Shown: piece by piece, positions 1-7,845 of the stretch
How the letters are laid out: every line of letters begins with the position of its first letter
Position numbering within the stretch: the first letter of the stretch is position 1
Assembly (NCBI GenBank): GCA_023457355.1
Contig: JAEWLW010000006.1
Span: forward strand, 1-24,437
Reading direction: 5' to 3'
Length of the DNA stretch: 24,437 nt
Source: Bacillota bacterium
GTDB lineage: Bacteria; Bacillota; Clostridia; Oscillospirales; Ruminococcaceae
The notes under the pieces: generated by a model
What the model saw: only the letters and a program-made list of their open reading frames with translations
Told to the model about the DNA's origin: nothing
The model's database searches: none
Program-made: the position numbers and the translations under genes

Positions 1-9
1 ATGACACGT

Positions 10-114
10 TTAGCTTCTAAACTCTTGGCTTTTGCTGTTGCCTTCCTTATCAATTCCTGTATGCACAAACCAAATCCCGTCTGCATTAAATCTCTCATCT
101 TTTAATAGCACCAC
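10..114 (-). pseudogene. Possible gene remnant at the window edge
   Basis: On the minus strand a short frame from a GTG at 114 to a TAA at 10 gives 34 residues with a protein-like composition (…FNADGIWFVHTGID…). The same frame upstream, beyond a stop at 118-120, encodes a CxxC-bearing stretch (IICRNCGDEKYSNN). Together they look like the eroded end of a gene, and the DNA here is more AT-rich than the neighbouring genes. No ribosome site precedes the GTG and I do not recognise a family. It could equally be chance. Confidence 0.2.
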
Positions 115-218
115 GGGTTAAATTAAATAGGCTTTATTGTTTGAATATTTTTCATCTCCACAATTTCTACAAATAATAATGATAAAGTCATATCAGAAAA
201 CAGAAAAGAGGCTTTAGT

Positions 219-377
219 ATGAAACTGTTTGAACATGTAAAGCAGGCGTTTAACAATTATCTGACTCGCTTGGAAAAATCGAATCAGGAATTGTTCGGCA
301 GCGGTACGCCGGATTGCTGCAAGCTGAACCGGCCTGCTAACAACCGGCCGACGCGTACCCAGGATAAACACGGATAG
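219..377 (+). CDS. Small LDCC-motif-type putative metal-binding protein
   Basis: This 52-residue protein has an amphipathic N-terminal helix (MKLFEHVKQAFNNYLTRLEK), then a short turn ending in PDCCKLNR with adjacent cysteines at 33 and 34, and a basic, Asn-rich tail. The layout matches the small 'LDCC motif putative metal-binding protein' family of Clostridia, with Pro in place of Leu. An AAAGAGG ribosome site ends about seven bases before the ATG. The stop codon at 375-377 overlaps the ribosome site (AGGAG, 376-380) of the next gene, so the two are probably translationally coupled. A role in delivering or buffering a soft metal such as copper for the downstream membrane protein is inferred from context only. 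The molecular function of the family is not established to my knowledge. Confidence 0.75.
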   Translation: MKLFEHVKQAFNNYLTRLEKSNQELFGSGTPDCCKLNRPANNRPTRTQDKHG

Positions 378-390
378 GAGCATAGGATAT

Positions 391-2214
391 ATGGAAGCTA
401 GCATCCGATCTCAAAGCCTTCACATCGGTTCCATGACCTGTGCGGGCTGTCAAAATACCATTGAGAATGGGCTGCGGCAAAAGCGCGGCATCATAAAAGC
501 GCAAGTCAGTTATCGCACAGGCCGTGCCGAAATACAATATGACAGCGCTATCATCTCTTTAGATGAAATTGAAGGCATCATCCGGGCGCTCGGTTATCAG
601 GTTTTGCAGGAAGGCGATCAGCCAAAGCCAAATTATCGGCGTGCACTGGGGATGCTTTTGATTATCGCCTCTCTTTTTGTTGCGCTGGAACGAACGGGGA
701 TTATTAATTTTCTGGCGCCGACGCGCTTGGCGGAAGAGGGCATGAATTTTGGCATGCTTTTTGTCGTCGGTTTAATTACCTCGGTGCATTGTGTCGCCAT
801 GTGCGGCGGCATCAACCTGTCGCAATGTTTATCGCACGCCACGGCAGACGGCCAGTCCGGACGCTGGTCGGCCTGTCTTCCCGGCTTGCTTTATAACCTG
901 GGGCGTGTGATATCTTATACCGCCGTCGGCTTCATTGTGGGCGCGGCGGGCTCTGTATTTTCATTTTCCAACACCGTCCAAGGTGCCATCAAGCTTGCGG
1001 CCGGCGTCTTTATGATTATTTTAGGGCTTAACATGTTGGATATCTTTCCGTGGTTGCGCAGGTTCAATCTCTCGATGCCATCGTTGGGTTGTCAGAGCCG
1101 CCAGTCCGCTAAAAGTCCGCTGGTTGTGGGGCTGCTCAATGGCCTGATGCCCTGCGGGCCGCTGCAGGCCATGCAGCTGTATGCTCTTTCCACCGGCAGC
1201 CCGGTCAAGGGCGCACTTTCCATGTTTGTGTTTTCATTGGGCACACTTCCGTTGATGTTGGGCCTTGGCGCCCTGAGCGCGATGCTCGCTAAAAAGCATC
1301 TGCATAAGATGATGTCGGCAGGCGCCGTTCTGGTCGTGGTGCTGGGGCTTTCCATGCTTTCGCAGGGCTTTAGTCTGGCGGGCATTGCGGTGCCGTTTGC
1401 GACGTCGGCAGGCGCTGCGGCGGATTCTGTGACAGGAACGGTTACGCAGGACGGGGTTCAGCTGGTTGAAAGTACCCTTGCTCCGGGGCGTTATCCAAAC
1501 ATCACCGTTGAAGCGGGCACGCCGGTCAAGTGGGTGATTACAGCGCCACAGGGCAGTATTAACGGCTGCAATAACCGGATTAACATCCCGGAATATAAAA
1601 TGTCCTATCAATTTCAGCCCGGGGAAAACATCATCAATTTTACCCCCACCAAAACAGGTACCTTCCAATACAGCTGCTGGATGGGTATGATCCGAGGGCG
1701 CATCACGGTGGTGGAACCCGGCACGCCTATCGACAGCAATTCCGACAGCGATATCCTCGCCGAGCCGACACCGGCGGATTATACCATTCCCACCGATGCG
1801 CTGGCCGTGGCTGAATTCACCACCGACGAAGACGGTCAAACCATCCAGCAAGTCACCATTTCGCTGACCGAGTCAGGCTTTTCCCCCGCTGTGGTGGTGG
1901 TGCAGGCGGGCACGGATGTGTTGTGGAACATCAATTATGACACGCCTGATTCCGCCGGCGGGGAGATTATTCTGGTTCCGGCCTATACCACCCAACTGCC
2001 ACTGTTTGGCGGAGAGAACGGTTTTTACTTTTACCCGGAGCAAAGCTTTGACTTTTCCACCGGCGACAACGCCTTTTACGGCTATGTCAAGGTGGTTGAA
2101 GATCTAACAGATGTGGACGAAGCCGCCATCAAAGAAGAAGTAGCCGGTTTTCAAACGTTGATTTGGCCGCCGGATATATTTGCAGGGGGCGCGGGCGGCT
2201 CCTGCTGCCAGTAG
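391..2214 (+). CDS. HMA / TauE-UreH-like membrane / double cupredoxin fusion protein
   Basis: This 607-aa membrane protein fuses several metal-handling modules. Residues 8-75 form a heavy-metal-associated domain with MTCAGC (Cys17, Cys20). Residues about 80-340 are a multi-pass sulfite exporter TauE/SafE or UreH-like (DsbD_2-type) membrane domain with SVHCVAMCGG (Cys134, Cys138) and LNGLMPCGP (Cys255), both near membrane segments. Residues about 350-450 form a cupredoxin-like domain whose ligand positions appear to be Cys393 and SCWMGM (Cys429, Met431, Met433). Residues about 480-580 are a second cupredoxin-like fold with no matching Cys/Met set. The chain ends in SCCQ. The start follows AGGAG by ten bases and lies just before the HMA domain. 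It most likely moves or sequesters copper or a similar soft metal across the membrane. Sulfite transport is a misleading name for this subfamily. Direction of transport cannot be told from sequence. Confidence 0.85.
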   Translation: MEASIRSQSLHIGSMTCAGCQNTIENGLRQKRGIIKAQVSYRTGRAEIQYDSAIISLDEIEGIIRALGYQVLQEGDQPKPNYRRALGMLLIIASLFVALERTGIINFLAPTRLAEEGMNFGMLFVVGLITSVHCVAMCGGINLSQCLSHATADGQSGRWSACLPGLLYNLGRVISYTAVGFIVGAAGSVFSFSNTVQGAIKLAAGVFMIILGLNMLDIFPWLRRFNLSMPSLGCQSRQSAKSPLVVGLLNGLMPCGPLQAMQLYALSTGSPVKGALSMFVFSLGTLPLMLGLGALSAMLAKKHLHKMMSAGAVLVVVLGLSMLSQGFSLAGIAVPFATSAGAAADSVTGTVTQDGVQLVESTLAPGRYPNITVEAGTPVKWVITAPQGSINGCNNRINIPEYKMSYQFQPGENIINFTPTKTGTFQYSCWMGMIRGRITVVEPGTPIDSNSDSDILAEPTPADYTIPTDALAVAEFTTDEDGQTIQQVTISLTESGFSPAVVVVQAGTDVLWNINYDTPDSAGGEIILVPAYTTQLPLFGGENGFYFYPEQSFDFSTGDNAFYGYVKVVEDLTDVDEAAIKEEVAGFQTLIWPPDIFAGGAGGSCCQ

Positions 2215-2242
2215 ATGTAATTGAATAAGGGAGGAAAATGAA

Positions 2243-2401
2243 ATGGAGTTTTTAATTCAGCATTGGCACTGCCTGTTTCCACTGGCGGGATTGCTCCTCG
2301 CTACCTTTCTCTTCAGGGATAACGGCGGGAAGCAGCGGGGCCGACCGGGTGATCACCGCGAAGACCGCAGCATGACGCGTGGCACACAGGAGGAAAAGTA
2401 A
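2243..2401 (+). CDS. Small single-span membrane protein of the metal cluster
   Basis: A 52-residue reading frame preceded by GGGAGG eight bases upstream. The N-terminus carries HWHC (His7, His9, Cys10), followed by one hydrophobic span at about 11-25 and a charged, basic C-terminal tail. An ATG five bases earlier (2238) meets a stop after five codons, so 2243 is the start. Its TAA abuts the ATG of the DUF2318 gene with no spacer, which argues that it is a real translated part of the operon. The His/Cys cluster near the membrane could bind a metal, but I recognise no family and assign no function. Confidence 0.6.
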   Translation: MEFLIQHWHCLFPLAGLLLATFLFRDNGGKQRGRPGDHREDRSMTRGTQEEK

Positions 2402-2884
2402 ATGAGATTAAAAGTCTTTAAGCGTATTCCAAAAATGAAATCTTTCAGGATTTCGGCACTGCTTGCGGCCATCTTGGTGATATCATTGGTTGGTTGTTCA
2501 GCATCCGGCGGCGCCGCACAGGGGGAGGGATTGCGCATTCCCATCGACGAAATCACCGAAACGCCATCCTTTCACCCTGTCACCGTTGGCAAAACCGAGA
2601 TGGAGGTTATTGCTGTCAAAGCACCGGACGGCACGATACGTACCGCCTTCAACACCTGTCAGGTTTGCTATTCCTCCGGCCGGGGTTACTATGAGTTTTC
2701 GGGCGGCCAGCTGGTTTGCCAGAACTGCGGCAACCGCTTCTCGACCAGCCAGGTTGAAGTGGTATCGGGCGGGTGCAACCCGTGGCCGATCTTTGATAAA
2801 GATAAGGTTGTAAGTGAGACGGACATCACGATCTCACAGGATTTTTTAGAAAAGTCGGTTAAAATCTTCTCTAATTGGAAATGA
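2402..2884 (+). CDS. DUF2318 / FtrD-like Cys-rich lipoprotein
   Basis: This 160-aa protein has a lipoprotein signal (residues 12-31, lipobox LVGC, Cys32 lipidated), so it should sit on the outer face of the membrane. The mature part matches DUF2318 (FtrD-like) proteins: NTCQVC (Cys86, Cys89), QLVCQNCGNRF (Cys106, Cys109) and GGCNPWP (Cys125). Family members occur next to iron or copper uptake systems and are predicted to bind a metal or Fe-S cofactor through these cysteines. AGGAGG precedes the ATG by eight bases. A second ATG at 2435 would give a more typical signal peptide length but lacks a ribosome site. It is the last gene of the metal cluster and is followed by a hairpin at 2916. A redox or metal relay with the HMA-cupredoxin protein is inferred. 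Confidence 0.8.
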   Translation: MRLKVFKRIPKMKSFRISALLAAILVISLVGCSASGGAAQGEGLRIPIDEITETPSFHPVTVGKTEMEVIAVKAPDGTIRTAFNTCQVCYSSGRGYYEFSGGQLVCQNCGNRFSTSQVEVVSGGCNPWPIFDKDKVVSETDITISQDFLEKSVKIFSNWK

Positions 2885-2915
2885 ACAAATTCATACAGCC
2901 TTTGATGAGGGCGTT

Positions 2916-2948
2916 GCTTAAAAGTTCCCAAATCGGGAATTTTTAAGC
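2916..2948 (+). terminator. Terminator after the metal cluster
   Basis: A 14-bp stem (GCTTAAAAGTTCCC / GGGAATTTTTAAGC, one G-U pair) closes a 5-nt AAATC loop. The U-run forms the 3' arm of the stem. It separates the metal operon from the two-component system promoter. Confidence 0.6.
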
Positions 2949-2958
2949 ATGCCCCGGC

Positions 2959-2987
2959 TTGTTATTTTTTGGTCCGGGCGGTATAAT
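2959..2987 (+). promoter_or_regulatory. Probable sigma-A promoter of the two-component system
   Basis: TTGTTA (2959-2964) and a perfect TATAAT (2982-2987) are separated by 17 bp, about 40 bases before the response regulator start. Confidence 0.6.
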
Positions 2988-3028
2988 TTCTGACAGAATA
3001 TGATGATGGAGAGGGGCGGCTCTGCGGT

Positions 3029-3724
3029 ATGTCGGATAAACGCATTCTGGTTGTGGATGACGAAGTAAAAATACTTGAAGCGGTTGCGGCCTTTTTAAAC
3101 AGCCGCGGGTATACGGTTTATACGGCTGAAACCGGAAAAGAGGCATTGGCGCTGCTCGCGAACGAAAATGTCTCGCTGGTGGTGCTGGATTTGATGCTGC
3201 CCGATATTTCCGGCGAGGAGGTCTGCGCGGCGGTGCGCAGAACCGCGCGCACGCCAATCATTATGCTGACCGCAAAGTCGGGCGAGGCCGAACAGCTCAA
3301 CGGGCTCGCGCTCGGCGCGGACGATTACATGCTAAAGCCCTTTAGTCTCAAGGTGCTGGCGGCAAAAATAGAGGCCGTCCTGCGGCGGTCGTCCGGCGAT
3401 CTTGTGCCGCTGACGTTGAAAAATTCCTGGAATAACAACGATCTGACGGTGGACTTTGAGCGCAACCGCTTTTTTAAAGCCGGGCGCCCGGTGGCGCTGA
3501 CGCCCAACGAAGCGCGCATTCTCGCGGCGCTGGTCAAATATCCGGGCAAGGTTTTTTCGAGGGAAGAGTTGATTGCCACCGCCCTTAAAGACGATTTTGA
3601 AGGCTATGACCGCGCGGTGGATACGCATATCAAGAACCTGCGCCATAAAATTGAGGACAATCCCAGAACGCCGGTTTATATTAAGACGATTCACGGCCTG
3701 GGCTATCAGTTTGGGGAGGGATAG
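3029..3724 (+). CDS. OmpR/PhoB-family response regulator
   Basis: This 231-aa cytoplasmic transcription factor has a receiver domain (residues 3-120) with the acidic pair Asp10-Asp11, phosphoacceptor Asp54 in VVLDLMLPD, Thr81 and Lys103 in MLKPF. A C-terminal winged helix (about 140-229) follows, with NEARILAALVKYPGKVFSREEL and the wing region RTPVYIKTIHGLGYQF. It is phosphorylated by the kinase encoded two bases downstream and would then bind direct repeats at target promoters. Targets cannot be read from the sequence. The metal cluster upstream and the peptide locus downstream are both candidates only by proximity. GGAGAGGGG lies about 12 bases before the ATG. Confidence 0.93.
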   Translation: MSDKRILVVDDEVKILEAVAAFLNSRGYTVYTAETGKEALALLANENVSLVVLDLMLPDISGEEVCAAVRRTARTPIIMLTAKSGEAEQLNGLALGADDYMLKPFSLKVLAAKIEAVLRRSSGDLVPLTLKNSWNNNDLTVDFERNRFFKAGRPVALTPNEARILAALVKYPGKVFSREELIATALKDDFEGYDRAVDTHIKNLRHKIEDNPRTPVYIKTIHGLGYQFGEG

Positions 3725-3726
3725 GA

Positions 3727-5118
3727 ATGCCGCGTAAGCTCCAGACACAGCTCTCTCTGACTATGGCCTTGGTGGTGCTCATCACCATCTCGCTTATCAG
3801 TTTTTTATCCAACATCGTTATCGGAAAGGCGTTTGATAGCTATATTCAGCAAAAACAGGCCTTTCATTCCGGCGAAATTGCGGCCAATATCAACCGCCAG
3901 TACGACCCCATGACACGCACCTGGGATATCGGCTTTGTTCATGGCATCGGCATGTATGCGCTGTATGACGGTTATATTATTAAGCTGTACGACGTGGACG
4001 GCAACACGGTTTGGGATGCCGAAAACCATGATGCAAGCCTCTGTTCCCAGATGATGACCGATATCTCTCAGCGCATGAAGACGCGCCGCCCCGATCTGAG
4101 CGGAAAGGTCATGTCGGGCAGCTATCCGCTTTCTTTCAATGGGCAAACGGTCGGCACGGTGGAAATTACCTATTACGGGCCGTATTTTTTCAGCGAGAGC
4201 GATATTTTGTTTTTGGACACGCTGAACCTGTTGCTGTTGACAGTGGGTGTTATTTCGTTTGTTTGTTCGCTGGTTGCGGGTTATTTTCTCGCCCGCCGAA
4301 TTACTCGCCCCGTTGCCCAGGCAGCCGAGGCAGCGCGCGCTATCTCGCAGGGGGATTACGGGGTTCGTTTTGATGGTGACGGTGGTGGGACACGCGAATT
4401 GGCGGAATTGACACAGGCGATTGACGCCTTGGCCCAGACCATCAGCCGGCAGGAGACATTGCGCAAAAGGCTGACCTCCGATGTGGCGCATGAGCTGCGC
4501 ACGCCGCTGAGTGCTGTTGCGGCCCAGCTTGAAACGATGATTGAGAACGTCTGGCCCGCCACGCCTGAGCGGTTGCAGGGTTGCTATGATGAAATCGGCC
4601 GTATTTCCGGTCTGGTGGCCGAGCTTGAAAAGCTTTCTACAATAGAGGATGAGAACTTGCAATTAAACAGGTCGCCCGTCGATTTACTGGCGCGCGCAAA
4701 AGCGGCAGTCGGCTATTTTGAGGCTGTTTGCCATACTAAGCACATTGCCATAAGCGCCGTTGGTAGTCGGGCTGTTATTTTTGGCGACCCGGATAAAATT
4801 GACCAGGTGTTGGTCAACCTGCTCTCAAATGCGGTGAAGTATACGCCGCGGGACGGGCATATCAAGGTGACGGTTCTGGATGAAGAACAGGGAATTCTCA
4901 CCGTTGAGGATGACGGCGCCGGTATTGATGCAGCGGAGCTGCCCTATATTTTTGAGCGGTTTTACCGCACCGACCAATCCCGCAGCAGGGCGACCGGCGG
5001 CGCCGGAATAGGGCTTTCAATCGTCAGGGCAATTGTGCTTGCGCACGGCGGAACCATTGAGGCAAAAAGCGAACAGGGCAAGGGAAGCCGGTTTATCGTG
5101 CGCCTTCCGAAGGCGTAA
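3727..5118 (+). CDS. Sensor histidine kinase
   Basis: This 463-aa membrane kinase is the partner of the preceding response regulator; only two bases separate the genes. It has a first membrane span at about 12-33, an extracytoplasmic sensor segment of about 125 residues, and a second span at about 160-188. A HAMP linker follows, then a HisKA domain with SDVAHELRTPL (phosphorylated His255) and an HATPase domain with LVNLLSNAVKYT (N box), VEDDGAGI (G1), FERFYRTD (F box) and GGAGIGLSIV (G2). All catalytic motifs are intact. The sensor segment resembles no ligand-binding domain that I can name. Overall layout is of the BaeS/PhoR type. Confidence 0.93.
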   Translation: MPRKLQTQLSLTMALVVLITISLISFLSNIVIGKAFDSYIQQKQAFHSGEIAANINRQYDPMTRTWDIGFVHGIGMYALYDGYIIKLYDVDGNTVWDAENHDASLCSQMMTDISQRMKTRRPDLSGKVMSGSYPLSFNGQTVGTVEITYYGPYFFSESDILFLDTLNLLLLTVGVISFVCSLVAGYFLARRITRPVAQAAEAARAISQGDYGVRFDGDGGGTRELAELTQAIDALAQTISRQETLRKRLTSDVAHELRTPLSAVAAQLETMIENVWPATPERLQGCYDEIGRISGLVAELEKLSTIEDENLQLNRSPVDLLARAKAAVGYFEAVCHTKHIAISAVGSRAVIFGDPDKIDQVLVNLLSNAVKYTPRDGHIKVTVLDEEQGILTVEDDGAGIDAAELPYIFERFYRTDQSRSRATGGAGIGLSIVRAIVLAHGGTIEAKSEQGKGSRFIVRLPKA

Positions 5119-5159
5119 AAATAGCGCGGCCGATGCATTTGGCGGATTTTAAAAGAGTT

Positions 5160-5196
5160 GCAGCCCGGGGAACTGTGTTTCAGTTCTCCGGGCTGC
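5160..5196. terminator. Bidirectional terminator between convergent genes
   Basis: A 16-bp stem (GCAGCCCGGGGAACTG / CAGTTCTCCGGGCTGC, one wobble) closes a TGTTT loop. It lies between the convergent kinase and deacylase genes. The minus-strand side is followed by CTCTTTTAAAA, so it fits best as the terminator of the peptide operon. A second small hairpin (5210-5230, AGCGTGG/CCACGCT) lies next to it. Confidence 0.75.
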
Positions 5197-5244
5197 GTTG
5201 ATGGGGGGGAGCGTGGAAAATACCCACGCTTTACAAGATGGCAA

Positions 5245-6831
5245 TTACTTTAGGAATTTGCCGGGCCGGTTTTGGGTGAATACGCCATGCTCCAGCACAG
5301 GCACGCCGTTGACCAGGACAAAATCAATGCCGGTGGGGGGCAGGGTAGGTTGCGCATAGGTGGCACCGTCGGCGACGGTATCAAAGTCAAACACCGTAAT
5401 GGTGGCGTCGTACCCCGGCTTTATATAACCAAATTTCTGGCCCAAGCCCATCAACGTGGCCGGCAGCGCCGTAATTTTATAAACCGCGTCTTCAACGGGC
5501 ATTAAGTTTTTCTCGCGGACGAGCCTTAAAAATTTAGGGAAGGTTGCGGTGTTTCGCGGGTGTGGCTTGCCATTGGGATGGCTTAAATCATAGGCCACAC
5601 CGTCAGAGCCGGTGCAGATATCACGGCGCCGCATAATTTTAAGAACGTCGCTTTCATTCATGCCGTAATAAAGGCATTGGATGTGACCCTTGCAGCGGAT
5701 GAGGATATGGCGGATCGCTTCCAGCAGCGGCATATGGAGGTATTCGGCAATCTCCACCAGAGACTTATTGATGATTTCGGGGTATTCAGCGTCGGGAATT
5801 TCGGAGATAACAATGTTCTCCGGTCCGGCGCGGTTATACATCTCCGGCAAGCCTTCCTTGATCATCTCCGCAAAGATTTTATCGTCTTTTAAACGCGCTA
5901 CAAAGGCGTCATAGCCGCCTTCCATCACCCACTTCGGGAAGCAGGAGGTCAACACCGAGTGGGAGGCGGTATAGGGATATTGGTCGCAGTGGATACGCAC
6001 GCCCATCGCCCGGGCAAGGTCAAGCTTTGCAAGCAGCTCGTCAGCGCGGCCCCACTGAGAAGTGCCCATCATTTTCAGGTGAGAGATCTGCAGCTTTACG
6101 CCCGTTTCAAGCGCGACCCGAACCATTTCGTCAAAGGCTTCAAATATACGTTTATTCTCATTGCGCATATGTACGGCCAGCAGCTTGTCGTGCTTTGCAA
6201 CCACTCTGGCCAACGCGATAATCTCCTCTGTGTCGCAAAAGCTTCCGGGCGGATAAATGAGGCCCAGTGAGAGGCCCAATGCGCCCTGTGTGAGCATTTT
6301 ATCCAGCACGTCACACATGGTCGCTATTTCGTCGGCGGTCAACTGGCGCATTTCCCAGCCGACGACATAGCTGCGCAGTGTACCGTGGCCAATCAGTGCG
6401 CCGATGTTGATGGAGGCACCGCAGGTTTCAAAATGCCCGGCGTAACCCGCCAGATCCCGCGCGATGAAGTTGTGCCTGTCTATTTCACCCTCTCCCACGG
6501 TGGACTGGTTGACAAGTGTCAAATCGATGTTGCGGTCACAAAGCGGAACCGGGGAAATGCCGCACTGGCCGACCAGCTCAAAAGTGACGCCGCCGATCAG
6601 TTTGGATTCCATCGTGGGCGTTTTCAGATAAGATACGTCCGAGTGGCTGTGGATATCGACAAAGCCCGGCGCGACGATATGGCCAGCCGCATCGAAAACC
6701 CCGGCGGCCGGTTTGGCGTCATCCTCAGAGATTTCGACAATTTTGCCGTCCTTGATATAGACCGTAGCCGCATAAGGTTTTGCGCGCGTTCCGTCTACAA
6801 TAACGCCATTTTTAATTGAAATGTCAAACAT
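5245..6831 (-). CDS. N-acyl-D-amino-acid deacylase (D-aminoacylase family)
   Basis: This 528-aa cytoplasmic enzyme of the amidohydrolase superfamily should cleave N-acyl-D-amino acids, or related D-residue amides, to free amino acid and carboxylate. It has GFVDIHSHSD (His61, His63) after the N-terminal beta-sandwich, GQCG (Cys90, the unusual metal-ligand Cys of D-aminoacylases), AVHMRNE and ISHLKM histidines, and CTGSDG with the catalytic Asp. A C-terminal strand set returns to the beta-sandwich. Length and all metal positions fit an active enzyme. The start has AGGAGG seven bases upstream and lies 15 bases after the stop of the ABC ATPase. As last gene of the transporter operon it probably processes the imported substrate. 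Dipeptidase or hydantoinase-like activity is an alternative within the superfamily. Confidence 0.87.
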   Translation of the reverse strand: MFDISIKNGVIVDGTRAKPYAATVYIKDGKIVEISEDDAKPAAGVFDAAGHIVAPGFVDIHSHSDVSYLKTPTMESKLIGGVTFELVGQCGISPVPLCDRNIDLTLVNQSTVGEGEIDRHNFIARDLAGYAGHFETCGASINIGALIGHGTLRSYVVGWEMRQLTADEIATMCDVLDKMLTQGALGLSLGLIYPPGSFCDTEEIIALARVVAKHDKLLAVHMRNENKRIFEAFDEMVRVALETGVKLQISHLKMMGTSQWGRADELLAKLDLARAMGVRIHCDQYPYTASHSVLTSCFPKWVMEGGYDAFVARLKDDKIFAEMIKEGLPEMYNRAGPENIVISEIPDAEYPEIINKSLVEIAEYLHMPLLEAIRHILIRCKGHIQCLYYGMNESDVLKIMRRRDICTGSDGVAYDLSHPNGKPHPRNTATFPKFLRLVREKNLMPVEDAVYKITALPATLMGLGQKFGYIKPGYDATITVFDFDTVADGATYAQPTLPPTGIDFVLVNGVPVLEHGVFTQNRPGKFLK

Positions 6832-6846
6832 ATAATGCCTCCTGTT

Positions 6847-7845
6847 TTAAATTGTTGCACATTTGGCCTTTTCATCGACTAAATGACAGGCAACAAGGTG
6901 CCCGGGCGCAACCTCGCGCAATGCGGGGGTGCGGGTTTTGCAGGCTTCGGTTGCGTATTCGCATCTGGCGGCAAAGCGGCAGCCTGCGGGTGGGTCGATC
7001 GGGCTGGTGACCTCGCCCCGTATTGCCTGAATCGTTTTATTGCGCATCGAGATATCCGGCTCCGGAATGGCTGAAAGCAGTGCTTTGGTGTAGGGGTGCA
7101 GCGGGGCTTCAAACAGTGCATCGGAGCTGCAATGCTCGACGCACTGCCCCAGATACATGACGGCAATGTCGTCGGAGATGTGCTTGACGACCGAAAGATC
7201 ATGGGTGATGAACATATAGGTCAGGCCCATCTCGTCCTGAATATCCATAAGCAGGTTCAGAATCTGCGCCTGAATCGAGACGTCGAGCGCCGAGACCGGC
7301 TCGTCGCAGACGATGAATTTCGGATCGAGCGCCAGTGCGCGTGCGATGCCGATGCGCTGGCGCCTGCCGCCGTCGAGCTCGTGTGGGTAGGCATTGGCAT
7401 AACGGCGGGCCAGACCCACAAAATCCATCAGCTCGGCCGCTCGCTGGAAGGCCTGCCGCTGGGTCGGATATTTTTTGTGGACGATCATATACTCGGCGAT
7501 AATTTCAACGACCGACATGCGCGGATTGATGGAGGAATAGGGGTCCTGAAAGATGATCTGCATATCCTGGCGCATCTGGTGCTGCTGGCGTTTGCTGTAG
7601 TTTAAGATGTTGTTGCCTTCAAACAGCACCTCGCCGCCGGTCGGCTCCAGCAGGCGCAGAATGGTGCGGCCGAGCGTGGATTTTCCGCAGCCCGACTCAC
7701 CGACAACGCCCAGCGTCCGCTGGCGCATGATTTTAAGATCGACCTTATCCACCGCGTGCAGCGTGCCCTTTGGGACTTTGAAGTATTTAGTCAGCGCGCG
7801 CGTCTCAATTAATGGTATTGCGGAAGACGACATTTTATCCATCAT
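6847..7845 (-). CDS. Dpp/Opp-type ABC transporter ATP-binding protein (DppF/OppF-like)
   Basis: This ATPase subunit of 332 aa powers peptide import together with the ATPase encoded just upstream. It has Walker A GESGCGKST, a signature motif written LDGGRRQRI in place of the usual LSGGQ, Walker B KFIVCDEPVSALD, switch His in ITHDLSVV, and the C-terminal oligopeptide ATPase extension with CRFAARCEYA. The first ATG of an ATGATG pair at 7845 overlaps the upstream stop (ATGA). The second ATG at 7842 has better spacing from AGGAGG. A longer in-frame start at 7938 would lie inside the upstream gene and has no ribosome site, so I reject it. LDGGR signatures occur in a known branch of these ATPases. 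Confidence 0.9.
   Translation of the reverse strand: MMDKMSSSAIPLIETRALTKYFKVPKGTLHAVDKVDLKIMRQRTLGVVGESGCGKSTLGRTILRLLEPTGGEVLFEGNNILNYSKRQQHQMRQDMQIIFQDPYSSINPRMSVVEIIAEYMIVHKKYPTQRQAFQRAAELMDFVGLARRYANAYPHELDGGRRQRIGIARALALDPKFIVCDEPVSALDVSIQAQILNLLMDIQDEMGLTYMFITHDLSVVKHISDDIAVMYLGQCVEHCSSDALFEAPLHPYTKALLSAIPEPDISMRNKTIQAIRGEVTSPIDPPAGCRFAARCEYATEACKTRTPALREVAPGHLVACHLVDEKAKCATI

Noticed and set aside
391..2214. Simple sulfite exporter annotation
   Set aside because: The HMA and cupredoxin domains and the Cys-bearing membrane motifs point to metal handling; the TauE/SafE label comes only from the shared membrane fold.
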